A stretch of DNA of 64,000 nt from Lentzea fradiae (GCF_900100955.1 NZ_FNCC01000003.1:470293-534292), one strand, 5' to 3'; shown: positions 30,748 to 39,338, counted from the stretch's first letter. The notes: a model not told the origin generated them from the letters alone. Translations and numbers: made by a program.

Positions 30748-32051
30748 GGCTCACGCTGCGCCGCCGCGTCACCCTCTCGTTCACCCTGGGCCTGCTGGTC
30801 GTCACGGGCGTCCTCGCGCTCTCCACCTGGAACCTCGCCACCGGCTACCTGCTGCGGCAGCGGGAGGCGAGCGCGACCAGGCAGGCCGAACTCGACGCGC
30901 GCCTGGCCACGACGTCCACCGCCCTCAGCGACCTGCTGACGGGGCCGGACTCGGCGATCCTGGTGCTCGGGCCGCGCGGGACGCGTTCGGCGGGCCGTCC
31001 GGTCGACCCCGCCCTGCTCCCCGCGGCGCTGCTGGACCGGCCGCCGGGCACCGCGCGCATCACCGTGGACGGGGCGCCGATGCTCGTGGTGGCGCTGCCG
31101 TTGCCGGGCGAGGACGTCTACGTCGAGCTGTTCGGGCTGCGGCACCTGCACCGGACGTTCACGTTCCTCGGCCTGGCGCTGGCCGCGGCGACGGCCGGGG
31201 CAGCGCTGCTCGGCGTGGCGCTCGGCGGGTGGGCGTCGAAACGGGCGCTGAGACCGCTGGCGGAGCTGGGCAGCGCCGCCGGGAGGATCGCCGGTGGCGA
31301 CCTGCGCGCCCGGCTGCCCGACCAGGACGACCCCGACCTGGCGGCGCTGGCGGCCAAGTTCAACTCGACGGCGCAGGCGCTGGAGCAGCGGGCGTTGCGG
31401 GACGCGCGGTTCGCGTCGGACGTCTCGCACGAGCTGCGGTCGCCGCTGACGACGATGGTGAACGCGGGCGCGGTGCTGCGGCGGCGCGGCGAGCACCTGC
31501 GCGGCACGGCGGGCACGGCGCTGGAGCTGCTGACGTCGGAGGTCGACAGGTTCGCGCGGATGGTCGTCGACCTGCTGGAGATCTCGCGGGCCGACCAGAC
31601 CGACGACCCGCCGCCGGAGGAGATCGCGCTGGACGCGTTGGTGCGCGACGTCGTCGCGGCTCGCGAGCCGGTGCCGCTGGACCTGGAGCCCGCCGTGGTC
31701 CTCGGCGACCGGCGCCGCCTCGACCGGGTGCTGACGAACCTGCTGGACAACGCCGAGCGGCACGCGGGCGGCGCGGTGCTGGTCCGGGTGCGGACGTGCG
31801 GGGACCGGGTCCGGCTGAGCGTCGAGGACGCGGGGCCGGGCGTGCCGGAGGACCTGCGGGAGGAGGTCTTCGAACGGTTCGCGCGCGGTGTGATGGCGGG
31901 CAGCCGCGGCGACGACACGGGCAGCGGGCTGGGGCTCGCGCTGGTCCGCGAGCACGTGCACCGGCTCGGCGGGCGCGTCTGGGTGGAGGGCAGGTCACCG
32001 GTGGGGGCGCGGTTCGTGGTCGAGATGGTCTTACGGAGTTCTGACGGCTAA
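30744..32051 (+). CDS. Sensor histidine kinase (CseC-like)
   Basis: Membrane sensor kinase, 435 aa, partner of the adjacent OmpR-type regulator. Helix 1 is TLSFTLGLLVVTGVLALSTW-like at residues 8-28, a ~100-residue extracytoplasmic sensor follows, helix 2 at ~135-155, then HAMP (RPLAELGSAAGRIAGGDLRARL), the H-box DVSHELRSPLTTM (His ~229), the N-box NLLDNAERHA, and G boxes EDAGPGVPE and GSGLGLALVREH. The signal is unknown. Confidence 0.93.
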   Translation: MRLTLRRRVTLSFTLGLLVVTGVLALSTWNLATGYLLRQREASATRQAELDARLATTSTALSDLLTGPDSAILVLGPRGTRSAGRPVDPALLPAALLDRPPGTARITVDGAPMLVVALPLPGEDVYVELFGLRHLHRTFTFLGLALAAATAGAALLGVALGGWASKRALRPLAELGSAAGRIAGGDLRARLPDQDDPDLAALAAKFNSTAQALEQRALRDARFASDVSHELRSPLTTMVNAGAVLRRRGEHLRGTAGTALELLTSEVDRFARMVVDLLEISRADQTDDPPPEEIALDALVRDVVAAREPVPLDLEPAVVLGDRRRLDRVLTNLLDNAERHAGGAVLVRVRTCGDRVRLSVEDAGPGVPEDLREEVFERFARGVMAGSRGDDTGSGLGLALVREHVHRLGGRVWVEGRSPVGARFVVEMVLRSSDG

Positions 32052-32084
32052 CGCCGGGAGCACGCCGGGCGCGGCGGGCGGTCC

Positions 32085-32090
32085 TACGGT
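32085..32090 (+). promoter_or_regulatory. Putative -10 element (TACGGT) of the epimerase gene
   Basis: TACGGT ends 6 nt before the ATG at 32097. It suggests the sugar gene cluster has its own leaderless promoter besides read-through from the kinase gene 45 bp upstream. Confidence 0.45.
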
Positions 32091-32096
32091 CGGTCC

Positions 32097-33137
32097 ATGC
32101 GAGTACTGATCACCGGCGGAGCCGGGTTCATCGGGTCGCACGTCGCGGACGAGCTGACCGCACAGGGCCACGACTGCGTGCTGCTGGACGCGTTGCTGCC
32201 CGAGGCTCACGGCTCCGTCCCCGTGCTGGACCACGAACTGGTGACCGGCGACGTCACCGACCCGGACGTGCTGCGGCCCCTCCTGTCCACAGTGGACGCC
32301 GTCTGTCACCAGGCGGCGATGGTCGGGCACGGCGTCGACCCGTTCGACGCGCCCTCCTACGCGCGGCACAACGACCTCGGCACGGCGGTGCTGCTGGCCG
32401 AGATGCACCGGGAGGGCGTGTCCCGGCTGGTGCTGGCGTCGTCGATGGTCGTCTACGGCGAGGGGCGGTACCGCTGCCTGTCGCACGGGATCGTCCGCGC
32501 CGAGCGGTCCGCCGCGGACCTGGCCCGCGGCGTGTACGAGCCGAGGTGCTTCTGCGGCGACTTCGTGGTGTCGGAGCTGGTGCCCGAGGACGCGCCGCTG
32601 GAGCCGCGCAGCACCTACGCCGCCACGAAGCTGGCGCAGGAACACCTCGCCGTGGCCTGGGCGCGGCAGACCGGCGGGAGCGTGTGGGCGTTGCGGTACC
32701 ACAACGTCTACGGGCCGCGGATGCCGCGCGACACCCCGTACGCGGGCGTGGCGTCGATCTTCCGGTCCGCACTGCAGAACGGCGTGGCGCCGCGCGTGAT
32801 GGAGGACGGCCGCCAGCGGCGCGACTTCGTGCACGTCACCGACGTGGCGCGGGCCAACGTGCTCGCGCTGGAGTCGCCGCGGCCCGGTTTCGAGGCGGTG
32901 AACGTCTGCTCCGGCTCCCCGCACACGATCGGCGACCTCGCGTTCGCGCTGGCGGAGGCGTGCGACGGCCCGGCGCCGGAGATCGTCGGCGGCGCTCGTC
33001 CCGGCGACGCGCGGCACGTCGTCGCTTCGCCCGCGAAAGCGTTGGACGTGCTGGGTTTCGAGGCGCGGGTCGGTTTCGAGGAGGGCGTGCGGTCCTTCGC
33101 CAACGCCGCTCAGCGGGAGTCCGTCACCAGTTCGTGA
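32097..33137 (+). CDS. NAD-dependent sugar-nucleotide epimerase with Cys-containing insertion
   Basis: Extended SDR, 346 aa, acting on a nucleotide sugar. It has the NAD motif TGGAGFIGSH (6-15), a Ser at ~115-116 in LASSMVVYG, and Y174-xxx-K178 in YAATK. Between residues 124 and 155 is an insertion with Cys127, Cys151 and Cys153 (YRCLSHG and PRCFCG), the position where dTDP-L-rhamnose 4-epimerase-like relatives carry a zinc-ribbon-like insert; one ligand may be His130. The first gene of the sugar block; overlaps the convergent membrane gene by 14 bp. Confidence 0.88.
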   Translation: MRVLITGGAGFIGSHVADELTAQGHDCVLLDALLPEAHGSVPVLDHELVTGDVTDPDVLRPLLSTVDAVCHQAAMVGHGVDPFDAPSYARHNDLGTAVLLAEMHREGVSRLVLASSMVVYGEGRYRCLSHGIVRAERSAADLARGVYEPRCFCGDFVVSELVPEDAPLEPRSTYAATKLAQEHLAVAWARQTGGSVWALRYHNVYGPRMPRDTPYAGVASIFRSALQNGVAPRVMEDGRQRRDFVHVTDVARANVLALESPRPGFEAVNVCSGSPHTIGDLAFALAEACDGPAPEIVGGARPGDARHVVASPAKALDVLGFEARVGFEEGVRSFANAAQRESVTSS

Positions 33138-34302
33138 GGACCAGGTGGTTCACCGCCAGGGCGGTCAGCGCCTGGGCGGTGAGCCACCTCCGGTCGAGCT
33201 TCGCGGTGCCCACCAGCAGCCAGACCGCGAACGGCAGCCAGATCCGTTCGGTCTCGGCCTTGCTGAGCCCGGACAGGTCCGCGGCCAGGATCGCGACGGC
33301 CGCCGCGAGCACCCACTTGTCCCTGCCCAGCCCCTTGATCCCGGCCGGGCCGATGACCAGCACCAGCGCCGCGAGGTTCGCCCACACCCAGTACCAGTAC
33401 GGGCGGGTGTCGGCGATGCCCTGGTAGTAGCGGACCTGCACGAGCTCGTACCCCTCGAACCACCAGAACCCGGCCACCGCGAACGCCACGACGACCGCGA
33501 GGACGCCCACGGCGGCGAGCCCGATCCGGCGGACCAGATCCTCCTTGCGCCACACCGCCACCAACGCGAGCGGGGCGAGCAGCACCAGGCCGTAGGACAG
33601 GAACAGGCACCAGCCCAGCACGATCCCGCCGAGCAACGGCCACCGGGTGAGCAGGTAGATGCCCACCGCCGCGATGCCCATGAACATGCCGTCCGCCGAC
33701 GCCCCGACCCACACCGCGCCGGGGAACAGCACGAGGAACGGCAGCACCGCGTTGTCGCCGATGGCTTTCGGGATCGCCACGACGACGAGCGACCCGGCCA
33801 GGACGCAGAACAGCGACGCCGCCGCTCCCCCGCCCAGCCCGATCCGGTCGAGCCCGACGAACGTGAGCAGCGCGCCCGGCGGGTGCCCCGAGACGTGGGT
33901 GGTCCACGAGTCCGGCTGGAAGTCCGGGATGCGGGCGGCGAACCCGCGCAGCATCGCCGGGACGTCGGTGACGCCGGGAACCTCGTGCAGGTACTCGTCG
34001 TCGGTCGTGAGCCTGGTGACGAACCGGTCCCAGCCGTCGACCAGCGCGAGCGACAGGGTGAACGCCGTCGCCGCGGCGTAGGCGATCGGCAATGCGAACC
34101 GGTGCCGTGCGAGCTCCGGTCCCTTCGCCACCACCAGGAACGCGATCAGGACCGCGGCGGGCGTGCCGGGGCCGACGTGCGGCTGCCAGTTCCCGAACAG
34201 CGGTGCCGCCGCGGCGTAGAGGACGTGCGGGTCGGAGGCGTTGACGAGGAACCCGACGACGACTGCCTCGGCGAGGAGCGAACCGGCGATGACTAGACGC
34301 AC
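33124..34302 (-). CDS. Polytopic membrane protein, possible GT-C glycosyltransferase
   Basis: 392-aa integral membrane protein with about ten helices. The loop THVSGHPPGALLTFVGLDR (short form SGHPPGALL) and an acidic first loop DDEYLHEVPG resemble mannosyltransferase-type GT-C proteins of actinomycetes, where an acidic residue in the first external loop is catalytic; the family is not certain. GTG 34302 is favoured by TAGGTT 7 nt upstream (leaderless) over the 34527 frame start. It is the only cluster gene on the minus strand and runs divergently from the GT2 gene. Confidence 0.7.
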   Translation of the reverse strand: MRLVIAGSLLAEAVVVGFLVNASDPHVLYAAAAPLFGNWQPHVGPGTPAAVLIAFLVVAKGPELARHRFALPIAYAAATAFTLSLALVDGWDRFVTRLTTDDEYLHEVPGVTDVPAMLRGFAARIPDFQPDSWTTHVSGHPPGALLTFVGLDRIGLGGGAAASLFCVLAGSLVVVAIPKAIGDNAVLPFLVLFPGAVWVGASADGMFMGIAAVGIYLLTRWPLLGGIVLGWCLFLSYGLVLLAPLALVAVWRKEDLVRRIGLAAVGVLAVVVAFAVAGFWWFEGYELVQVRYYQGIADTRPYWYWVWANLAALVLVIGPAGIKGLGRDKWVLAAAVAILAADLSGLSKAETERIWLPFAVWLLVGTAKLDRRWLTAQALTALAVNHLVLTNW

Positions 34303-34309
34303 CGCGCCC

Positions 34310-34315
34310 AACCTA
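34310..34315 (-). promoter_or_regulatory. Putative -10 element (TAGGTT) of the membrane protein gene
   Basis: On the minus strand TAGGTT ends 7 nt before GTG 34302, without an SD sequence. Confidence 0.4.
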
Positions 34316-34423
34316 GGGGGTCGGAGCCGCGGCCGCAGGGCTCGCAAGACAACCGTAAGAACTCTTTCGCGCGTCACAATTCCGTAAGCACCACAAGGCT
34401 TTCCGGTGGTCCAGGGTGGACGC

Positions 34424-35062
34424 ATGGATGTCGTGTTGCCCTGCTTGGACGAGGCCGCCGCACTGCCCGCGGTCCTCGCTTCCCTGCCTCCCGGCCACCG
34501 CGCGATCGTCGTCGACAACGGCTCCACCGACGGCTCACCCGAGGTGGCCGCCTCCTGCGGCGCGCTGGTCGTGCGCGAACCGGCCCGCGGCTACGGCTCC
34601 GCCGTGCACGCCGGCCTGCTCGCCGCCACGTCGGACGTCGTCGGGTTCGCCGACGCCGACGGGTCGCTGGACCTGGGCGAGCTGCCCGGGATGGCCGCGC
34701 TGCTCGACGGCGCCGATCTCGTCGTGGGGAGGCGGAAGCCGGTGCGCGCGGGCGTGTGGCCGTGGCACGCGCGAGCAGGCAACGCCGTGATCTCGTCGCT
34801 GCTGCGGCGCCGCGGCCTCGACGTGCACGACATCGCGCCGCTGCGGGTGTGCCGCCGGGAAGCGTTGCTGGAGCTGGACGTGCGCGACCGCGCGTTCGGC
34901 TACCCGTTGGAACTGCTGGTGCGGGCCGCGGCGGCGGGCTGGCGGGTGCGGGAGGTCGACGTGGCGTACCGGCCGCGGGCCGCCGGCACGCGGTCGAAGG
35001 TCTCCGGTTCGGTGCGCGGCACGCTGCGGGCGGCGCGGGACATGGCGGGAGTGCTGCGATGA
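34424..35062 (+). CDS. GT2-family glycosyltransferase
   Basis: Cytosolic or membrane-associated glycosyltransferase with GT-A fold, 212 aa. MDVVLPCLDEAAALP opens the nucleotide-sugar domain, IVVDNGSTDGS and the metal-binding DADGS (near residue 84) are intact, and GYPLELLVRAAAAGWRVREVDV is the conserved acceptor-side region of dolichol-phosphate-mannose-synthase-like enzymes. There is no membrane helix. It is coupled by ATGA overlap to the DUF2064 gene, a pair also seen in arsenosugar-type clusters, though no arsenic gene is nearby. Confidence 0.88.
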   Translation: MDVVLPCLDEAAALPAVLASLPPGHRAIVVDNGSTDGSPEVAASCGALVVREPARGYGSAVHAGLLAATSDVVGFADADGSLDLGELPGMAALLDGADLVVGRRKPVRAGVWPWHARAGNAVISSLLRRRGLDVHDIAPLRVCRREALLELDVRDRAFGYPLELLVRAAAAGWRVREVDVAYRPRAAGTRSKVSGSVRGTLRAARDMAGVLR

Positions 35063-35694
35063 GGTTCTGCCTGCTGGTCATGGCCAAGTCACCGGTCCCC
35101 GGCCAGGTGAAGACGCGGCTGTGCCCGCCGCTGACGCCCGAGGAGGCCGCCGACGTCGCGGCGGCGGCGTTGCTGGACACGCTGACCGCCGTCGTGAACA
35201 CGCCGGACGCCGTGCCCGTCGTGGCGCTGGCCGGGGTGGTGCTGCGGGAGGACGTGCGGGACGCGCTGTCCGAGTGCGTGCTGATCCCGCAGCGGGGTGA
35301 GACCTTCGCCGAACGGCTGGTGAACGCGCACGCCGACGTGGCGGCGTACGGGATGCCGGTGCTGCAGATCGGGATGGACACGCCGCAGGTGACACCCGAG
35401 CTGCTGGCGTCGGCGGCGACGTTCGGCGAGGCGGCGCTGGGGTTCGCGGAGGACGGCGGCTGGTGGGCGCTCGGGCTCCAGGACCCGCTGCGGGCCGCGG
35501 TGTTGCGGGACGTGCCGATGTCACGCGCGGACACCGGCGCACGGACGCTGGAGGCGTTGGCGGGACTGCGGGTGCGGACCCTGCCGGTGCTGTCCGATGT
35601 GGACACGATGGCCGACGCCCGCGCGGTCGCGGCCCTGGTCCCGCACGGCCGGTTCGCCGCCGCGCTGACCGAGATCGCGGCGGTCCCCCGATGA
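35059..35694 (+). CDS. DUF2064 (TIGR04282-like) glycosyltransferase/nucleotidyltransferase-fold protein
   Basis: 211-aa protein with the family signature MAKSPVPGQVKTRLCPPLTPEEA near the N-terminus (short form PGQVKTRL), a GT-A/CofC-like nucleotide-binding motif, and QIGMDTPQVTPELL in the centre. Members occur next to GT2 enzymes and are thought to make or transfer a sugar or nucleotide group; no reaction is proven for this type. Start ATG 35059 overlaps the GT2 stop and the gene's own stop overlaps the methyltransferase start. Confidence 0.85.
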   Translation: MRFCLLVMAKSPVPGQVKTRLCPPLTPEEAADVAAAALLDTLTAVVNTPDAVPVVALAGVVLREDVRDALSECVLIPQRGETFAERLVNAHADVAAYGMPVLQIGMDTPQVTPELLASAATFGEAALGFAEDGGWWALGLQDPLRAAVLRDVPMSRADTGARTLEALAGLRVRTLPVLSDVDTMADARAVAALVPHGRFAAALTEIAAVPR

Positions 35695-36290
35695 TGTTCG
35701 ACCAGGCCCTGAAGGGTCGCCCCAGCTGGCTCGACCTGCCCGGCACCAGCCCGCGCGAGCTCTCCGTCGCCCGCTGGCAGGCCGACGCCGCCGGAGGTGA
35801 CGCGGTCCTGCTCGACGCCTGCACGGGCCCCACCGTCGACGTCGGGTGCGGACCCGGCCGGCTCGTCACCGCGCTGCTGACCAGGGGTGTGCAGGCGCTC
35901 GGCGTCGACGTGTCCCCCGAGGCCGTCCGCCGCACCACCGCGCGGGGCGGCCTCGCGCTGTGCCGGGACGTGTTCGAGCCGCTGCCGGGCGAAGGGCGCT
36001 GGCAGCACGTCCTGCTCGCCGACGGCAACATCGGCATCGGCGGCGACCCCGAGACGCTGCTGCAGCGCGTGCGGGCCCTGCTCCGGCCCGGCGGCACGGT
36101 CGTCGCCGAGGTCGAGCAGCCCGGCTCGGGACTGACCGTCGGGGAAGCCCGCGTGCGCAGCGACGGCCGCCACAGCGGCTGGTTCCCGTGGGCGTGGACG
36201 GACGCCGGGTCGCTCGCCGCCGACGGCTTCTTCCCGCTGTGGCACGAAGAGCTCGGCGGTCGCTGGTTCGCGTGCTGGGAGAGGCTGTGA
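35691..36290 (+). CDS. SAM-dependent class I methyltransferase
   Basis: 199-aa methyltransferase with motif I VDVGCGPGRL (residues ~49-58), an acidic loop end ALGVDVSPEAV and the post-motif LLRPGGTVVAEVEQPG. The N-terminus includes SWLDLPGTSPRELSVARW. The acceptor cannot be read; position between a glycosyltransferase-like gene and a Mo-oxidoreductase suggests a shared product. ATGA overlap upstream, GTGA overlap downstream. Confidence 0.85.
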   Translation: MMFDQALKGRPSWLDLPGTSPRELSVARWQADAAGGDAVLLDACTGPTVDVGCGPGRLVTALLTRGVQALGVDVSPEAVRRTTARGGLALCRDVFEPLPGEGRWQHVLLADGNIGIGGDPETLLQRVRALLRPGGTVVAEVEQPGSGLTVGEARVRSDGRHSGWFPWAWTDAGSLAADGFFPLWHEELGGRWFACWERL

Positions 36291-37321
36291 GGTTCCGGGC
36301 ACCCGCGCACCACGCCGGGGTGACCAGCCGGATCGGGACCTGGCTGGGCATCGCGTTCGGGTTGTGCTTCCTCACCGGCCTGATCAGCCACGGCGTGCAG
36401 CACGACTGGCCGTGGCCGGCCCGTCCGGCCGGTCTCTACCGCGTCACCCAGGGCGTGCACGTGCTGTCCGGTGTCGCGTCGATCCCGTTGCTGCTGGCCA
36501 AGCTGTGGTCCGTCTACCCGAAGCTGTTCGAACGGCCGCCGGTCAGGAACGTGCCGCACGCGCTGGAGCGCGGCTCGATCCTCGTGCTCGTCGCGGCGGC
36601 GTTCTTCGAGCTGGTGACCGGCCTGTTCAACGCGGCCCAGAACTACCCGTGGCCGTTCTACTTCCCCACCGCGCACTACGCCGTGGCGTGGATCGTGACC
36701 GGTGCGCTGCTCGTGCACATCGCCGTGAAGATCCCTGTGATCAGGAGAAGTCTCGAACCCGCGTCCGACGAGCGGACCATCCTGTCCCGCAGGGCTTTCC
36801 TGCGCACGACCGCCCTCACCGCCGGGGTCGCGGTCGTGACGACGGCCGGTGTCACGGTGCCGTGGCTGCGCAAGGTCTCGGTGCTGGCCTGGCGGTCGGA
36901 CGGCGCCCTGCCGGTGAACCGGACCGCGAAAGCCGCGAACGTCGTCGTGCCACCGGACTGGCGGCTGAAGGCGGGCGGGAAGACCTACTCGCTGGCGGAG
37001 CTGCGGGCGATGCCGCAGACGACCGTCGAGCTGCCCATCGCGTGCGTCGAGGGGTGGAGCCAGAACGCCACCTGGACCGGCGTGCGGGTCGCCGACCTCG
37101 TCAGCGGTGGCGACGTCCGGGTCGAGTCGCTGGAGAAGGACGGGCTGTACCGGGCGTCCACGCTGCCGGAGGTGTTCGCGCGGGACCCGTTGACGCTGCT
37201 CGCGTTGCGGCTCGACGGCGAGGAGCTCAGCCCGGACCACGGCTACCCGTGCCGCCTGATCGCCCCGAACCGGCCCGGCGTGTTGCAGACGAAGTGGGTC
37301 ACGTCGCTGGAGATCCTGTGA
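36287..37321 (+). CDS. Membrane molybdopterin-dependent oxidoreductase (sulfite oxidase fold)
   Basis: 344-aa fusion. Residues ~15-150 hold four helices with several His, like a b-type cytochrome membrane domain (LGIAFGLCFLTGLISHGVQH, HVLSGVASIPLLLA, AHYAVAWIVTGALLVHIAV). RRAFLRTTAL then a helix leads to an external sulfite-oxidase-type domain with the molybdenum-ligand Cys253 in PIACVEGWSQ and NRPGVLQTKWV near the end. Electrons probably pass between Mo centre and membrane haem. The GTG start is coupled to the methyltransferase stop. Confidence 0.88.
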   Translation: MRFRAPAHHAGVTSRIGTWLGIAFGLCFLTGLISHGVQHDWPWPARPAGLYRVTQGVHVLSGVASIPLLLAKLWSVYPKLFERPPVRNVPHALERGSILVLVAAAFFELVTGLFNAAQNYPWPFYFPTAHYAVAWIVTGALLVHIAVKIPVIRRSLEPASDERTILSRRAFLRTTALTAGVAVVTTAGVTVPWLRKVSVLAWRSDGALPVNRTAKAANVVVPPDWRLKAGGKTYSLAELRAMPQTTVELPIACVEGWSQNATWTGVRVADLVSGGDVRVESLEKDGLYRASTLPEVFARDPLTLLALRLDGEELSPDHGYPCRLIAPNRPGVLQTKWVTSLEIL

Positions 37322-37332
37322 GGGGAGGTGCT

Positions 37333-37998
37333 GTGAGGTACGCACTGGGTGCTCTGGGCGTGGCGCTGGGCGCGTGGGGTGCGTGGCTGCTGCTCCCCCA
37401 GGTCACCCTCGAACTGCTGCTGTGGCTCGGCGGCGGGGTCGTGCTGCACGACTTCGTGGTCGCGCCACTGGTCGGCGCCGCCGGGTTCGTCGTGCGGCGG
37501 CCGTCGGTCGGCGTGGGGCTCACGACGTCCGGGATCGTGCTGCTGATCGCGTTCCCGTTGCTGTGGCGGGAGTTCAGCGGACCGGTCAACCCCGGTCTGC
37601 ACGACCGCGACTACCCCGTGTCGGTCGCGGCCGTGCTCGGCGTGGTGTGGGCCGGAGTGGCCCTATACGAGGTCGCGGCGCACCTTCAGCAGCGTCGCCG
37701 CGCCCGTGAACACCACGACGTAGCCGAGGAGGAGCAGGGCGGCGGTGGTGCCGCTGAGGTTCGTGAGCACGCCGGGCGCCCCGGAGCCGCCGACCGCACC
37801 GGCGAGGTTGCCCGCCGTCCCTCCTGGCAGGACCTCGGTCAGCGACTCGACCGGCCCGAGCAGCGACCCCACGCCGCGCAGCAGGTTCTCGGTGACGACG
37901 GCCCACATCAGGCCGAGACCGACGGCCAGCGCGGGCCCCTTCGTGACGACGCCGAGGAACACGCCGAACGCCGTCCACATCGCGGCGATCAGCAGTGA
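37333..37998 (+). CDS. Small membrane protein ending the cluster, with unusual antisense tail
   Basis: GTG 37333 has AGGGGAGG 5 nt upstream and lies 11 bp after the oxidoreductase. Residues 1-115 contain four helices (ALGALGVALGAWGAWLLLP, LLLWLGGGVVLHDFVVAP, VGLTTSGIVLLIAF, SVAAVLGVVWAGVALYEVAA). The frame then stays open for about 100 charged residues (AREHHDVAEEEQ onward) to 37998, antisense to the ABC permease gene for 336 bp. The tail is probably not selected, and a lost stop near 37700 is likely. Function unknown; perhaps an accessory subunit of the oxidoreductase. Confidence 0.65.
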   Translation: MRYALGALGVALGAWGAWLLLPQVTLELLLWLGGGVVLHDFVVAPLVGAAGFVVRRPSVGVGLTTSGIVLLIAFPLLWREFSGPVNPGLHDRDYPVSVAAVLGVVWAGVALYEVAAHLQQRRRAREHHDVAEEEQGGGGAAEVREHAGRPGAADRTGEVARRPSWQDLGQRLDRPEQRPHAAQQVLGDDGPHQAETDGQRGPLRDDAEEHAERRPHRGDQQ

Positions 37999-38478
37999 CG
38001 CGCCGAGCGCCTCGACGGCGGCCCAGCCGGGCAGGCTCCAGTCCCAGCCCTCCAGCGACGCCACGGTGACCGCCGCGGCCAGGTCGGCCGCGAACGTCAG
38101 CGCCACCAGGACGACCACGACGACCGCCAGCGCCCCGAGCGTGCCCGCCATCGCCGAGACCCGGCTCGGTCCGGCGGTCAGCGTGGTCTTCCAGGTGCCC
38201 CAGCCGTAGCCGCTGCCCACCGCCAGCGCCGCGAGCACGAGGATGATGGCGCCGCCGAACATCGGCAGGCCGCGCACGACGGCCGCGCCGACGTTCTCCG
38301 GCTGCATCGCGCTCACCAGCTGCTGCTGGGACATGCCGCGCGCGTTCCCGCCGCCGTCGAGGGCGATGTAGTTGAACACGTAGCCGAACGACAGCGTCAT
38401 GACCAGCCAGACGCCGATCAGCACCCACGTCGCCGGCCACTTCCAGAGCCTCAGCAGCTCCGCCTTCACGCTGCCCAT
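37663..38478 (-). CDS. ABC-2-type transporter permease
   Basis: 271-aa membrane subunit with six helices and the ABC-2 layout: MGSVKAELLRLWKWPATWVL, WTAFGVFLGVVTKGPALAVGLGLM and a C-terminal helix ending LKVRRDLV. Its ATG overlaps the stop of the ATPase gene. With that ATPase it forms an exporter, of drug or lipid type by family. The divergent two-component system is its probable regulator. Confidence 0.87.
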   Translation of the reverse strand: MGSVKAELLRLWKWPATWVLIGVWLVMTLSFGYVFNYIALDGGGNARGMSQQQLVSAMQPENVGAAVVRGLPMFGGAIILVLAALAVGSGYGWGTWKTTLTAGPSRVSAMAGTLGALAVVVVVLVALTFAADLAAAVTVASLEGWDWSLPGWAAVEALGASLLIAAMWTAFGVFLGVVTKGPALAVGLGLMWAVVTENLLRGVGSLLGPVESLTEVLPGGTAGNLAGAVGGSGAPGVLTNLSGTTAALLLLGYVVVFTGAATLLKVRRDLV

Positions 38479-39338
38479 CACGCCGCTCCCGTCATCTCGA
38501 AGAAGACCTCTTCCAGCGTCCGGCGCAGCGGCCGGACCTCCAGCACGTCCACATCGGCGTGCACGAGCGTCCGCACCAGCGCGCCCGTGTCCGCCTCCCG
38601 CACGTGCAGCACGTCGCCGTGCAGCTCGCTGCCCTCCACGAGCACGTGCGCCTTCTCGATCGGGTCCGCCCTGACCAGCAGCACGGTGTCGCCGCGCAGC
38701 TGGTCGACGGTGCTCTCCGCGACGAGCTTCCCGTTCGCGATCACGCCGACCCGGTCGCAGATCTCCTCGACCTCGCCGAGCAGGTGGCTCGACAGCAGCA
38801 CCGTCTGGCCCTGCGCGGCGAGCGCCCTGACCAGCTCGCGCATGTCGGCCATGCCCGCCGGGTCGAGGCCGTTCGTCGGCTCGTCCAGGACCAGCAGCTC
38901 CGGCCGTCCGAGCAGCGCCGCCGCCACGCCGAGCCGTTGCTTCATGCCGAGGGAGTACCGGCGGAACTTCTCGCCCGCCGCGCCCAGCAGGTCGACCTGC
39001 TCCAGCGCGGTCTCGACCTGCTCGGCCCTCACGCCCCGGCGGGCGGCGTGCACGCGCAGGTTGTCCCGCCCGGACAGGTAGGGGTAGAAACCGGGGCCCT
39101 CGATGAGCGACCCGACCCGGAGCAACGCCTTCGGGGTGCCCGGCGCCTCCCCCAGCACGCGGGCCGTGCCGCTGGTCGGCTTCACGAGCCCCAGCAGCAT
39201 GCGGATCGTGGTCGTCTTGCCCGCGCCGTTGGGACCGAGGAACCCGTAGACCTCGCCCCGCCGCACGGACAGACTGACCCCGTCCACCACGGCGCGGTCG
39301 CCGTAGCGCTTCGTCAGCTTCTCCGTCGTCACGATCAT
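38478..39338 (-). CDS. ABC transporter ATP-binding protein
   Basis: 286-aa ATPase with Walker A GPNGAGKT (35-42), signature YSLGMKQRL, Walker B LLVLDEP and H-loop LSSHLL, plus the ~70-residue C-terminal domain common in DrrA/NatA-type exporters. First gene of a two-gene operon with the permease, divergent from the histidine kinase gene with 98 bp between starts, within which a TACGCA-N4-TGCGTA palindrome lies. Confidence 0.93.
   Translation of the reverse strand: MIVTTEKLTKRYGDRAVVDGVSLSVRRGEVYGFLGPNGAGKTTTIRMLLGLVKPTSGTARVLGEAPGTPKALLRVGSLIEGPGFYPYLSGRDNLRVHAARRGVRAEQVETALEQVDLLGAAGEKFRRYSLGMKQRLGVAAALLGRPELLVLDEPTNGLDPAGMADMRELVRALAAQGQTVLLSSHLLGEVEEICDRVGVIANGKLVAESTVDQLRGDTVLLVRADPIEKAHVLVEGSELHGDVLHVREADTGALVRTLVHADVDVLEVRPLRRTLEEVFFEMTGAA

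Noticed and set aside
31229..32044. Second open frame within the histidine kinase gene
   Set aside because: Gly/Ala/Arg-rich shadow; the kinase motifs are all in the 30744 frame.
34424..36290. Arsenosugar biosynthesis locus
   Set aside because: GT2 plus DUF2064 proteins recall it, but no ArsM-type or radical SAM ArsS-type gene or ArsR regulator is present.
36364..37332. Coding use of the third plus frame across the Mo-oxidoreductase
   Set aside because: This frame belongs to a gene only from GTG 37333; upstream it is a shadow of the oxidoreductase.
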